A stretch of DNA of 45,275 nt, taken from assembly GCA_018266475.1 (NCBI GenBank), contig JAFEAI010000274.1, positions 1 to 45,275 on the forward strand, read 5' to 3'. Position 1 is the first letter of the stretch. Every line of letters starts with the position of its first letter. The translations under genes and the position numbers were made by a program. Under the pieces are notes generated by a model that made no database searches, was not told where the DNA came from, and worked only from the letters and a program-made list of their open reading frames with translations. Shown here one piece after another: positions 19,801 to 26,446 of the stretch. The DNA comes from Bacteroidota bacterium (lineage in GTDB: Bacteria > Bacteroidota > Bacteroidia > Flavobacteriales_F > PHOS-HE28).

Positions 19801-21672
19801 CACATGGTGGGCGAATATGCCCGCAAGCGCAGCGAAAGCCTGGAGGCTGCATTGGCTTATGTGGATGACTACTTCAAACTGGACCATGAGGTCTTCATCC
19901 GCAAGTACTTTCCCGAACGGCGCACGCAGATCACCCGCTCCATCAGCCCGGAACGCTTCGCGAAACTGGTGGGCGACTTGGACACCGCGCAGAAGGCCGT
20001 GGTGGATGACAGGACCCGGCACATCCTGGTGGCCGCAGGACCGGGCAGCGGCAAAACCCGTGTGCTGGTCCACAAGGCCGGCAACCTCTTGCTGCTGGAG
20101 GACGTGAAGCCGGAGCAGTTCCTGCTGCTCACCTATTCCCGATCTGCGGCGTTGGAACTGCGCGAGCGTATCCATGACCTGGTTCCTGAGCACCGGGGCT
20201 TGATCAAGGTGACCACTTTCCACAGCCTGTGCTTCGAACTGACCGGGCAGCTCGGCGACCTGGAAAAATCACAGACCGTGATCGGTCGCGCCATTGAGGC
20301 CATTGAAAAGGGAGAGACCGACCTGAGCATGATCGCCAACAAAAGCGTGATCCTGCTCGATGAGTTCCAGGACGTGGATGCCGATCAATGGCGCTTGATC
20401 CAAGCCATCAGCAACGTGGCGGAGTCACCGCGCATCATCGCCGTGGGCGACGATGACCAGAACATCTATGCCTGGCGCGGCGCATCACCGGAATTCATGG
20501 CCGCGTTCCGCAGCTTGTTCAATGCATCCACCCACAGCCTGCTCGCCAACTACCGCAGCAAGGCCTCACTGGTGGCGCTCACCAACCACCTTGCTGAAAG
20601 CACCCCGGGGCGGATCAAGACCGGCGAGCGGATGGTGGCCAAGGATAAAGGGACCGGTCTGCAATGCGTCACCCTGCACCAGGAAGGCTTCCATCTCCAA
20701 GCACTTGTGGAAGACCTGGCCACACATGGTTTTCCCGGCAGCACAGCAGTGCTTACCCGCACCAATTCCGAAGCATTGATGGCCGCATCACTACTTCTGC
20801 AACGAGGCGTAAAAGCCCGTTACGTGGGTGGGTCCGATGGATTCCAAACAGCAAAGCTCCGCGAGCTGCGCCGGTTCAATGCCATGCTCAACGCGCAATT
20901 CCCAAGTCCCGGCATCGTGCCCAAGGAGATCTGGGAATCCGTTCAACGCAACTTCCTCCAGGAAATCACAGGCAACCCATTGCGAGCTGACCTGCATGAC
21001 CTGTTCCACCTCTTCAGCGAGCGCTACCGGCAGCGGTATGACACCGGTGAATGGGCGGCTTTCCTTCGGGAGATACACATCAGCGATGTGGTGCAGGCGG
21101 AAGCACAGACCGTGCTGGTATGCACCATGCACAAAGCCAAGGGCCGCGAATTCGACAATGTGTTCGTGCTGCTCAATGAGCAACCCATGGTCAGCGCGGA
21201 TGACAAGCGCTTGCTGTACGTGGCCTGCACCCGCGCCAAGGAACGCCTGATCATCCACACCAAGCAACCGTTCCTTCCGCAATACACGGATGGATCACTG
21301 GAGCGCACATCTTCCTCCAGAGTCCATCCTTGGCCCCAGGAACTGGTGCATGTGGCGGGCATGAAAGAGGTGAACCTGGGTTCGTGCTGGTACAACCAAC
21401 AGCGCATCCAGCACTTGAAGACCGGGGATGAACTCACCCCGTGCACGTTCAAATTCAAGGAGGAAGAAGCGCCCGGGCTTGGTACAAGCGAAGGCCCCGT
21501 ACTTCTCTTTTCGCAGAGATTCAAGAAAGATGTGATAGGGCGCTTTGAAGAACAAGGTTACCAAGTTACAGGCGGATCAGTGGCCTATATCGTGGAATGG
21601 TTCGATAAGGAACGCGGAAGATCCTTGGAAGTGGTGCTGCCCGTGGTAAAGTTCAGCAAATCCCAAAAGTGA
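16861..21672 (+). CDS. DEDD exonuclease-like / RecQ helicase / UvrD helicase fusion
   Basis: Encodes 1603 residues in one uninterrupted frame. Residues 1-125 resemble DnaQ-type 3'-5' exonucleases: Asp9 and Glu11 (ILDLELT), GHNILRHD with Asp58, and Asp113 (NNPLSDAKLC). The histidine expected five residues before the last Asp is Asn108. Residues about 270-640 are a RecQ helicase: PTGGGKS 291-297, DEAH 395-398, ATNAFGMGVDKEDVR and YVQEAGRAGRKQ. A winged-helix and linker region follows. Residues about 1040-1520 form an SF1 UvrD/Rep helicase: GPGSGKT 1060-1066, DEFQD 1167-1171, VGDDDQNIYAWRG, TMHKAKGREFD and YVACTRAKERL. Both motors run 3'-5', suggesting processing of recombination or stalled-fork intermediates. 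A TAAGTTGC box lies just upstream (16839-16846). Confidence 0.93.
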   Translation: MPLTPLILDLELTTDGQRLRDVGALFGHGELHERKLDKLEPWLKEAEILAGHNILRHDAPFLRQRLGEEAMAGKKLCDTLCWSPLLYADKPYHKLVKGYKLHDEEAENNPLSDAKLCRQLLNDLLGKWRALPEPLQQVFRSLLHDRPGYDGFLALIEEPDAPVGDAAALARTALGPSFCRSADLDHIALQWPVELAHALALIATDQEASVLPHWVVHELPQSADILHALRFTPCADASCAYCKQKLNPQQGLERIYGFSQFRPFGDEEGMGIQERSVRLALKGGSLLTVFPTGGGKSLAFQLPALMQGELTRALTVVVSPLVSLMKDQVEVLEDRFGNVQAVQLNSLLSPLERKEVLERIEQGGAHLLYVAPESLRSPTLFRLLAGRHIARFVVDEAHCFSAWGHDFRVDYLYIAGFIRELMEAKGTTAPIPVSCFTATAKPQVIADIRNYFRKELGLELQPFISHARRENLAYEVVPLIDTATETRQRKLLQTLQASEMPAIVYVSRTKRVDELANLLTAAGMPALGYHGKMKREVKQLNQEAFMKGEADVMVATNAFGMGVDKEDVRTVVHYNISASLENYVQEAGRAGRKQAIQARCLVLYHPDDMDGHFQLLRQSKLNQQEIDQIWRALKRMTKFRDRVSKSAMELAVAAGWDVEMRDLQNKVTASLAALEESGYVKRTLNSPQVFATSLLTKDLDGALRIVRASNLTEKQQEDCSRVLQRIIKHDETKLDEVAEMLGMPLRQAVRTVQLLRELKVLDDQQDLTAFLDLRPRAGSEARLKLILAMEQALLPQIGAEGTTTSLRALNQTLLDQGIASQTGDIHLLLNYWKRRGFMRMRRIARSEHVYRITLRTDPDELKRELEQRHALATACWRYLLGTAQNTDKDGAKEEVRAAFSLIGLRDILAQGLFGAVHDVRPLEKTLLFLHASKVISLEDGFMVIYQRLNVDRLEMNRRKQFTREDYAQLDLHYRNRTEQIHMVGEYARKRSESLEAALAYVDDYFKLDHEVFIRKYFPERRTQITRSISPERFAKLVGDLDTAQKAVVDDRTRHILVAAGPGSGKTRVLVHKAGNLLLLEDVKPEQFLLLTYSRSAALELRERIHDLVPEHRGLIKVTTFHSLCFELTGQLGDLEKSQTVIGRAIEAIEKGETDLSMIANKSVILLDEFQDVDADQWRLIQAISNVAESPRIIAVGDDDQNIYAWRGASPEFMAAFRSLFNASTHSLLANYRSKASLVALTNHLAESTPGRIKTGERMVAKDKGTGLQCVTLHQEGFHLQALVEDLATHGFPGSTAVLTRTNSEALMAASLLLQRGVKARYVGGSDGFQTAKLRELRRFNAMLNAQFPSPGIVPKEIWESVQRNFLQEITGNPLRADLHDLFHLFSERYRQRYDTGEWAAFLREIHISDVVQAEAQTVLVCTMHKAKGREFDNVFVLLNEQPMVSADDKRLLYVACTRAKERLIIHTKQPFLPQYTDGSLERTSSSRVHPWPQELVHVAGMKEVNLGSCWYNQQRIQHLKTGDELTPCTFKFKEEEAPGLGTSEGPVLLFSQRFKKDVIGRFEEQGYQVTGGSVAYIVEWFDKERGRSLEVVLPVVKFSKSQK

Positions 21673-21723
21673 AACCGGGTACACCGGATCCAGTCCGGCA
21701 AGAGAAGCACTGCGCACCACCCG

Positions 21724-22509
21724 CTACCCTCCCACGCTAGCCACGCCACCATTCGCCGAAGACCACCGCCATTCCTCCGCCCTTTTCACCAGCCCCGCCT
21801 TCACCGGATTGTTGTGGATGTAGTTCACCACTGCGGCAAAATGACCGTTGTCGCGGATGTAGCGATCAAAGTAGCTGCGGTGCCAAACCCTGGGTCCGCC
21901 GGGCACCAGCCCGGCACTGCTGCAGCCGGGCTGGTGCCCGGCGGACCCAGGGTTGGATTGGTGTAGGAACGGACTGATCCTTCTGCCGGTGTATGATTTC
22001 CACGTGGCCACCACCTTGCTCATCGTCCACCCTTCCTTCGCTTGGAACAACACATGCACATGGTTCGGCATTACGCACCATGCGAATAGCCTGTAGCGTT
22101 CACCTTGGAAGTGAAGAAGCGTGTGCTCCACCAATTCCGCCAGTTCGGGGATCTGCAGCACGCAACTGCCCCTACCGGAATCGAGGTATGCGGCAACCCG
22201 CTTCTCCCTCTCCGTATCTCGCAGTGAAGGCGGCACGCTTTCCAGTTCAGTGGCCATCTTCTCCACCACCTGCCTCGGCAGGCTGTCGGCCAGGTGGAAC
22301 GTCACATGTTGGATCAGTCGAGGACTTTCCACATGCGGGTGGTGGCCCCGGTCCCACCATACCGGATCACCGGAGTTTCCGGCTGCTTTCAAGCCCTTTC
22401 CCAAGCGGCCATAGCCTGGTGCTTTCTTATCCTTCAGCCTTCGTGCTGCTGGACTGGCATCCCCACCAGTTCCCGGCATATCGGGATCATCGTCCATTTC
22501 CTTTGTCAT
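21724..22509 (-). CDS. REP-associated tyrosine transposase (RAYT, Y1_Tnp)
   Basis: Encodes 261 residues from the chosen ATG. The frame is open to 22686, but upstream codons cross an inverted repeat. The HUH motif is seen in CVMPNHVHVLF and the probable catalytic tyrosine in YFDRYIRDNGHF. RLIQHVTFHLADSLPRQ, SKVVATWKSYTGRRI and YIHNNPVKAGLVKRAEEWRW are typical of RAYTs, single-copy Y1 transposases that act on REP hairpins. Between SPFLHQSNPG and VWHRSYFDRY the frame contains a perfect palindrome of REP type, translated as about 23 residues. No IS ends flank the gene, as usual for RAYTs. Whether it is active is unknown. Confidence 0.88.
   Translation of the reverse strand: MTKEMDDDPDMPGTGGDASPAARRLKDKKAPGYGRLGKGLKAAGNSGDPVWWDRGHHPHVESPRLIQHVTFHLADSLPRQVVEKMATELESVPPSLRDTEREKRVAAYLDSGRGSCVLQIPELAELVEHTLLHFQGERYRLFAWCVMPNHVHVLFQAKEGWTMSKVVATWKSYTGRRISPFLHQSNPGSAGHQPGCSSAGLVPGGPRVWHRSYFDRYIRDNGHFAAVVNYIHNNPVKAGLVKRAEEWRWSSANGGVASVGG
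21886..21954. repeat. Perfect 29-bp inverted repeat (BIME-like) inside the RAYT gene
   Basis: Arms 21886-21914 and 21926-21954 are exact reverse complements around an 11-nt spacer. Each arm contains its own small hairpin: GCCGGGC-ACCA-GCCCGGC on one side, its complement on the other. This is the layout of paired REP elements. The length keeps the transposase reading frame open. Confidence 0.9.
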
Positions 22510-22538
22510 CACGCACCGGTCCCGGCAGTAGCCCAAAT

Positions 22539-22595
22539 TAGCACACAATGGGTTTTCTCGCCGGACTGGATCCCGGCAGCACCCAGTGTGTGCTA
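22539..22595. repeat. 15-bp inverted repeat between RAYT and DUF3307 genes
   Basis: TAGCACACAATGGGT faces ACCCAGTGTGTGCTA, 14 of 15 paired, with a 27-nt loop. It sits between the 3' end of the DUF3307 gene and the RAYT start, both on the minus strand. It could end the upstream transcript or fold the RAYT leader. Confidence 0.6.
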
Positions 22596-22639
22596 CTTTG
22601 AAAAGGGAACGGCTGCGATGAATTGAGTGCTCACCGGAC

Positions 22640-23368
22640 TTAGGCCCATGCATCCAGGCCATTCCGCCCCACCAGCCCAACAACAATGGCCACCCCGAAA
22701 CTCAGCAGCGTGCCGATCAGCACGTACTCGGTGCGCATGCGGTCGGGGCTGTTGCGCAAGTCGCCGAAGCGGAAGACGCTTTTGGCCGCAAGGAGAAAGC
22801 CAACGGCCTCCAAGTGCCCCACCAGGATGAACAGCACCACCAACACGCGTTCCAGGATGCCGATCCACAGGCCCGCGTTGGGCAGGTTGTCCGCTTGATC
22901 GCCCAAATGCGCGGTCCACCGCTTGGTGAAGACGGCAATGAAGAAGCCCGCCGGGCGGGTGACCAGCAGCACCGCCAGCAGCACCAGCAGGATGCGGGGA
23001 TCGGTGAAGAGTTCACCCGGTGCCGCCATTCCTTCCGGGGCCACCACCCACCACCATGCGGCCATCAGCACAGCGGCATGCAGGACCTGGTCCAGCACGA
23101 ACCACCTGGTGCTTGCACCGTCCTGGTACGATTTGAGCGTATCAATGGCCACGTGGGAAAAAGCCACCAACAACGCCAGGAGCCACCACTGCGGGTCGCC
23201 GATGGCCAGCAACGCCAACAGCCCATGTACAGCACCGTGGAGCCACAAACCCGGCGAGCGCAGATGCAGCGTCCTGCGCTCCTCCACCCAGCGGCGGGGC
23301 TGCAGCAGAAAATCTCCCAGCACATGGGCAATGAACAGGCGCAGCAGCACGTCCACGCCGGGGATCAT
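22640..23368 (-). CDS. DUF3307 family membrane protein
   Basis: Encodes 242 residues, mostly hydrophobic with about six predicted transmembrane segments. The N-terminus LLRLFIAHVLGDFLLQPRRW and the later HVAIDTLKSY are the DUF3307 hallmarks (His and Asp in membrane helices). LGDQADNLPNAGLWIGILER and GFLLAAKSVFRFGDLRN mark the C-terminal half. The function is unknown. Its start overlaps the stop of the SatD-like gene by 4 nt, so the two are co-translated; this pairing recurs in other bacteria. The last residues read VGLVGRNGLDAWA. Confidence 0.88.
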   Translation of the reverse strand: MIPGVDVLLRLFIAHVLGDFLLQPRRWVEERRTLHLRSPGLWLHGAVHGLLALLAIGDPQWWLLALLVAFSHVAIDTLKSYQDGASTRWFVLDQVLHAAVLMAAWWWVVAPEGMAAPGELFTDPRILLVLLAVLLVTRPAGFFIAVFTKRWTAHLGDQADNLPNAGLWIGILERVLVVLFILVGHLEAVGFLLAAKSVFRFGDLRNSPDRMRTEYVLIGTLLSFGVAIVVGLVGRNGLDAWA

Positions 23369-24075
23369 TGGGCAAGGTGTTGCGCAATGCGGTACGCATA
23401 GCGGTGCAGCGCGGCATTGACAGCATCCAGGCCGGCAGCGGCCATGCGTTTATGCACGGCGGGCTGCGAGATGCCAAGCTTCGCCGAGATCTCCACCTGG
23501 TTGAGGCCCTTGGTCAGATGGAGGAACATGGCCTGAGCCGTTGCTGCGGACCAAGAGCCCACCAACGCATCCAGCAGTTTCCCTGTGGCCGTAAACTCTT
23601 TGTCCACGTCCTCCCAGGGCGTGCTGATGGCCAGCCGCCCGCCGGAGCGTGCCAGGGCATCCAGCTCCCTACCCGATGTGCGGAACGCATCTCCGTCCGA
23701 CTCGATCACCTTCGCCGATCGGTATGAAACCGTGCCGATGCCGATGGAAATGCGCGCATCCGGCAGGCTTGCCAATGCGCTTGCCGCACGGGCAGGCCCT
23801 TTCGCCTTTCCCTTGGAAACCGATTTCCGCACGGGCAAAAAACCCTGGCGCAGCCGGGCACGGATCAATAGCGCCGCATGCAGGGCCTGCACCGGGTCCA
23901 TCACGCCTTGGAAGCTGTCGCCGCGGTACACCTCGAACGGCCGCACCAGCCCCCCGCCCTTCTTGGCCAGGGCCGAGAACGCTTCGAGCATCGCCTTGCG
24001 CAATTGCGCCCTGCTCCCCACGGATGTACTGCCCACAATATCCCCGGTGAGCACGGCTACCGATCGTTGAGCCAT
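23365..24075 (-). CDS. SatD-like protein with C-terminal helix-turn-helix
   Basis: Encodes 236 residues. The N-terminus VAVLTGDIVGSTSVGSRAQL is the SatD signature, and SYRSAKVIESDGDAFRTSGR marks the rest of the domain (about 1-160). Residues about 191-212 (LNQVEISAKLGISQPAVHKR) form a helix-turn-helix, so it may bind DNA. The promoter region carries four ATAACC motifs, two of them an 18-bp palindrome; autoregulation is likely but unproven. SatD was described in a streptococcal acid-tolerance locus; its biochemistry is unclear. It forms a two-gene operon with the DUF3307 gene. A TACATTCG box (24080-24087) lies only 4 nt before the ATG. Confidence 0.85.
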   Translation of the reverse strand: MAQRSVAVLTGDIVGSTSVGSRAQLRKAMLEAFSALAKKGGGLVRPFEVYRGDSFQGVMDPVQALHAALLIRARLRQGFLPVRKSVSKGKAKGPARAASALASLPDARISIGIGTVSYRSAKVIESDGDAFRTSGRELDALARSGGRLAISTPWEDVDKEFTATGKLLDALVGSWSAATAQAMFLHLTKGLNQVEISAKLGISQPAVHKRMAAAGLDAVNAALHRYAYRIAQHLAQ

Positions 24076-24093
24076 GGGCCGAATGTAGCTGAA

Positions 24094-24157
24094 ATAACCC
24101 CCATTCGTTATATGGACATCAAATAACCTTCTGAGGTTATATATGTTCCCTATAACC
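24094..24157. promoter_or_regulatory. Cluster of ATAACC operator-like sites before satD
   Basis: ATAACC occurs at 24094-24099, 24123-24128 and 24152-24157, and inverted at 24135-24140. The middle pair forms ATAACCTTCTGAGGTTAT, a perfect 7-bp inverted repeat with a 4-nt centre. The same-strand copies start exactly 29 nt apart, close to three helical turns. The region is AT-rich against its surroundings and lies in the divergent interval between satD and the HIRAN gene. Confidence 0.6.
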
Positions 24158-24194
24158 TTTCTTCCACCACGAATGCCGCTGCGTCATTCCCCTG

Positions 24195-24202
24195 TACCTT
24201 GC
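24195..24202 (+). promoter_or_regulatory. -7-like box (TACCTTGC) before HIRAN gene
   Basis: Resembles TAnnTTTG and ends 4 nt before the ATG, so a transcript from it would have almost no leader. Confidence 0.4.
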
Positions 24203-24206
24203 CCTC

Positions 24207-24722
24207 ATGAACCGCCTCACCTTCCTCCGCAACCTCATCGGCAGCGCGGCCCTGCTCACCCTGCCCCCGCGCGAGCTGCTCGCCGAGCACCAGCCCGGAC
24301 TGCTGGACTGGACCGAGGAATGCGAACTGCTGCACGCCTGGGACGGCTACGTGAAGGGCTTCCGCTTCCACGAGGGGCCGCAGGTGCTGGCGCAGATCAA
24401 GGACGAGGACGAGCTGGACCTGCTGCGCGAGTACGACAACGAACACGACCCCGATGCCGTGGCCGTTTATTGGCAGGGCCGCAAACTGGGCTACCTGCCC
24501 ATGAGCGAGAACCGCACCCTGGCCAACCTGATCGACCACGGCATGAAGCTCTCCGCCTATGTGATCTACACCCAGCCCGATGAGGACCCCTGGGTGCAAT
24601 GCTTCATCGGCGTGCAGCTCATCGTGCCCTCCAACCCTTCCTTCCAACGCTACATCGATGACTACTTCGAGCGGCCCGATGCGGGGTACAAGCGGCATAG
24701 GCATTATGGGGGGGAGGGATAG
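24207..24722 (+). CDS. HIRAN domain protein
   Basis: Encodes 171 residues. The HIRAN domain spans about 45-150, with the core motif EYDNEHDPDAVAVYWQGR followed by KLGYLP (75-98). In eukaryotic HLTF the domain binds 3' DNA ends; stand-alone bacterial versions are small, of unknown role, and proposed to recognise DNA features. The N-terminus (MNRLTFLRNLIGSAALLTLP) looks like a signal peptide or membrane anchor, odd for a DNA-binding domain. Transcribed divergently from satD. Confidence 0.85.
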   Translation: MNRLTFLRNLIGSAALLTLPPRELLAEHQPGLLDWTEECELLHAWDGYVKGFRFHEGPQVLAQIKDEDELDLLREYDNEHDPDAVAVYWQGRKLGYLPMSENRTLANLIDHGMKLSAYVIYTQPDEDPWVQCFIGVQLIVPSNPSFQRYIDDYFERPDAGYKRHRHYGGEG

Positions 24723-24820
24723 GTGTTGATTGTTGGTTGTTGGTTATCAGTTGTCAGTTGTCCGTGTCAGATGATCGAGCCACAGCCTGACAACTAATAA
24801 CTGACAACGGACAACTCCCT
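24723..24820. repeat. Imperfect inverted repeat left of the HepT/MntA pair
   Basis: GTTGTCAGTTGTCCG-type sequence faces GCCTGACAACTAATAACTGA and ACAACGGACAACT. The right half closely matches the repeat on the other side of the toxin-antitoxin pair. Confidence 0.7.
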
Positions 24821-24829
24821 GTCCAAGGC

Positions 24830-24837
24830 TACTTTCG
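24830..24837 (+). promoter_or_regulatory. -7-like box (TACTTTCG) before hepT
   Basis: Resembles TAnnTTTG and ends 7 nt before the hepT ATG, immediately after the repeat. Confidence 0.45.
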
Positions 24838-24844
24838 TCCTCGC

Positions 24845-25240
24845 ATGCCACCTGCTAAACTCGACCTTTCCCCTTTGCGCCGCTCCCTCACCGCCCTGCG
24901 GAAGGTGACGCGCATGGACCTTGAGGACGAGGTGGTGCGCGATGCCGCCATCAAGCGGTTCGAGTTCACTTACGAGATTGCGTGGAAGATGATGAAACGT
25001 CATTTGGAATGGGCCGGACAGAGCGGATTGTCGGCCTTGCCGAGGCGTGAATTGTTCCGATTGGCGGCACGATCTTCCCTGATCGAAGACCCCGCGCGCT
25101 GGTTCACTTACCACGATGGCAGGAACCTAACCAGCCACACCTACGATGAGGCCAACGCACGCCAAGTGGTGGCCTTGCTGAAGGACTTCGTCAAGGACAC
25201 CAACAAGCTGCTCAACGCGTTGAAAGAATACCATGCTTGA
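24845..25240 (+). CDS. hepT: HepT-like HEPN toxin (nucleotidyltransferase substrate-binding protein)
   Basis: Encodes 131 residues, all-helical, of the HI0074 type. Motifs: DAAIKRFEFTYEIAWKMMKR (34-52) and the RX4HXY toxin motif Arg93-Asn-Leu-Thr-Ser-His98-Thr-Tyr100. In characterised HepT the Arg and His form a ribonuclease site and the Tyr is modified with AMP by the partner MntA, which silences it. The antitoxin gene overlaps its 3' end by 8 nt. All key residues are intact, so the toxin may be functional. The pair lies between two related repeats, which suggests a cassette that arrived as a unit. Confidence 0.9.
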   Translation: MPPAKLDLSPLRRSLTALRKVTRMDLEDEVVRDAAIKRFEFTYEIAWKMMKRHLEWAGQSGLSALPRRELFRLAARSSLIEDPARWFTYHDGRNLTSHTYDEANARQVVALLKDFVKDTNKLLNALKEYHA

Positions 25241-25523
25241 CCTCCCTGCCGATCAACTGGCCATTGTACGTGCCATCCTTGCCGAGCATGTGCCGCATGC
25301 CAACGTGTGGGCCTTCGGCAGCCGCGTGCTGGGCACCGCCAAGCGGTTCAGCGACCTGGACCTGGCCGTGGAGGACAAGAAGGAACTCTCCATCAGTACG
25401 TGGGGAAACCTGCATCATGCGTTCCAGGAAAGTGACCTGCCCATTAGCGTGGACATCCTGGACATGCGCACGGTGAAGCAGCCTTTCAAACGCATTGTGG
25501 AGCAGCAGCGGGTGGCGTTGTGA
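25233..25523 (+). CDS. mntA: MntA-like minimal nucleotidyltransferase antitoxin
   Basis: Encodes 96 residues. The MNT motif GSX9DXD is present: Gly29-Ser30-Arg31 in WAFGSRVLGT and Asp41/Asp43 in FSDLDLAV; a third acidic residue is Asp74 in SVDILDM. In known HepT/MntA systems it transfers AMP to the toxin tyrosine. The start overlaps hepT by 8 nt, which implies translational coupling with the toxin made first, as in other systems of this class. It is of normal length and complete. Confidence 0.9.
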   Translation: MLDLPADQLAIVRAILAEHVPHANVWAFGSRVLGTAKRFSDLDLAVEDKKELSISTWGNLHHAFQESDLPISVDILDMRTVKQPFKRIVEQQRVAL

Positions 25524-25532
25524 TGGGGATCC

Positions 25533-25607
25533 GTTGTTAGTTGTTAGTTGTCGGTTGCCCGTTGCCCGTTGTTCGTGGCACCGCCTGACAACTAACAACG
25601 AACAACT
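25533..25607. repeat. Imperfect inverted repeat right of the HepT/MntA pair
   Basis: GTTGTTAGTTGTTAGTTGTC faces GCCTGACAACTAACAACGAA plus CAACT. The right half corresponds to the left-hand repeat (GCCTGACAACTAA shared exactly). Inside are three copies of the hexamer-like GTTGCCC/GTTGTTC. Confidence 0.7.
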
Positions 25608-25618
25608 GCACCCTTGCC

Positions 25619-25626
25619 TATCTTTC
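25619..25626 (+). promoter_or_regulatory. -7-like box (TATCTTTC)
   Basis: One base off TAnnTTTG, 16 nt before the ATG of the 39-residue protein. Confidence 0.45.
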
Positions 25627-25642
25627 ACCCACACTCCCAACC

Positions 25643-25762
25643 ATGAACAAATTCCTCCGCGCCCTCATCGCCGGCTACGGCGCCAAAAAGCTGGGCGGCG
25701 GCTGCGTGAGCACCGTAGTGATCTTCCTTATCCTGTATTGGCTGTTGGGGACGTGCAATTGA
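25643..25762 (+). CDS. Small single-pass membrane protein, 39 residues
   Basis: Starts MNKFLRALIAGYGAKKLGGG and continues with one hydrophobic helix (VSTVVIFLILYWLLG) before CN and the stop. The pattern of basic N-terminus, G-Y-G-A-K-K-L-G-G-G and a single C-terminal helix resembles small proteins seen in other Bacteroidota genomes, from memory; no function is known. A TATCTTTC box precedes it at normal distance. Codon choice matches neighbouring genes. The main doubt is its size. Confidence 0.7.
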   Translation: MNKFLRALIAGYGAKKLGGGCVSTVVIFLILYWLLGTCN

Positions 25763-25781
25763 GGGTTGGTGGGAATCTGTG

Positions 25782-25842
25782 GTCAGGTGGCAGGCGGCAG
25801 GTGGCAGGCGGCAGGTGGCAGGCGGCAGGTGGCAGGTGACAG
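25782..25842. repeat. Short tandem repeat (GGCAGGTGGCAGGC type)
   Basis: Alternating GGCAGGTGGCAGGC copies, period about 14, in roughly four units with the last degenerate (GGCAGGTGACAG). It lies between the small membrane protein and the next gene; no coding role is seen. Confidence 0.8.
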
Positions 25843-25958
25843 CGGTTCCGTGTACTACCCCACCGGATTGTTGGATCGATCGTGCATAACCCATTTTCAA
25901 ATGTGCGCCGCGCATGGAAGTGAGGAATAGTTTGCGATCGAACCCGAACGACACGACG

Positions 25959-26402
25959 ATGACCTTTACCGCCCAATTGGATGAGATGCTGGTGGCACTG
26001 CGCCAAGCACACGCGCGCCTGCTGGCCCCCATGGCACACCAGCAGCTGCTGCTGCCGGAGGATCCCGAGATCTTCCGCGAGGATGTGCTCGGCTACGTGA
26101 TGGACGAATGGGGCGCCGAGCTGCGCAAGGAGGGACACGTGCTGGAAGAGGTGACCTCATGGAAGGATCCCGCCAGCAGCTATCCGCGCTATGAATTGCG
26201 CCTGCAAGGCGGACAGGTGGTGGACCTGTTGTTCTCCGGCATCTATCCGGAGAGCCTGCACCTGCACATCAGCAAGGCCGCGCCCAACAAGAACCAGTTC
26301 AGCGACGCGCACACCGTGGCGGTGCCGCTGCTGGTGAGCAACGATCCCAACGCCCTGCTCTATTCCATCGTGGGCGGCCTCCAGGACTTCGGCAAAGCCT
26401 GA
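25959..26402 (+). CDS. Hypothetical protein, 147 residues
   Basis: No family was recognised. The start chosen is MTFTAQLDEMLVALRQAHAR; an in-frame ATG 45 nt upstream adds a stretch without protein character. The sequence is soluble and acidic, with a helical N-terminus, then EDVLGYVMDEWGAELRKEG, a probable beta region (YELRLQGGQVVDLLFSGIYP) and AHTVAVPLLVSNDPNALLYS near the end. There is no signal peptide or membrane segment. It ends 44 nt before the phosphatase open frame, so the two may be co-transcribed. Confidence 0.75.
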   Translation: MTFTAQLDEMLVALRQAHARLLAPMAHQQLLLPEDPEIFREDVLGYVMDEWGAELRKEGHVLEEVTSWKDPASSYPRYELRLQGGQVVDLLFSGIYPESLHLHISKAAPNKNQFSDAHTVAVPLLVSNDPNALLYSIVGGLQDFGKA

Positions 26403-26446
26403 ACCGGCTGCCGGCAGCCGACGCAGCGAACAACAGTCCGCCGTGT

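Noticed and set aside
16861-25523. A single new defence island made of the helicase fusion, RAYT, SatD/DUF3307, HIRAN and HepT/MntA
   Set aside because: Genes lie on both strands with separate promoters and terminators, and no shared operon or known defence core is seen. Only HepT/MntA has a clear toxin-antitoxin role.
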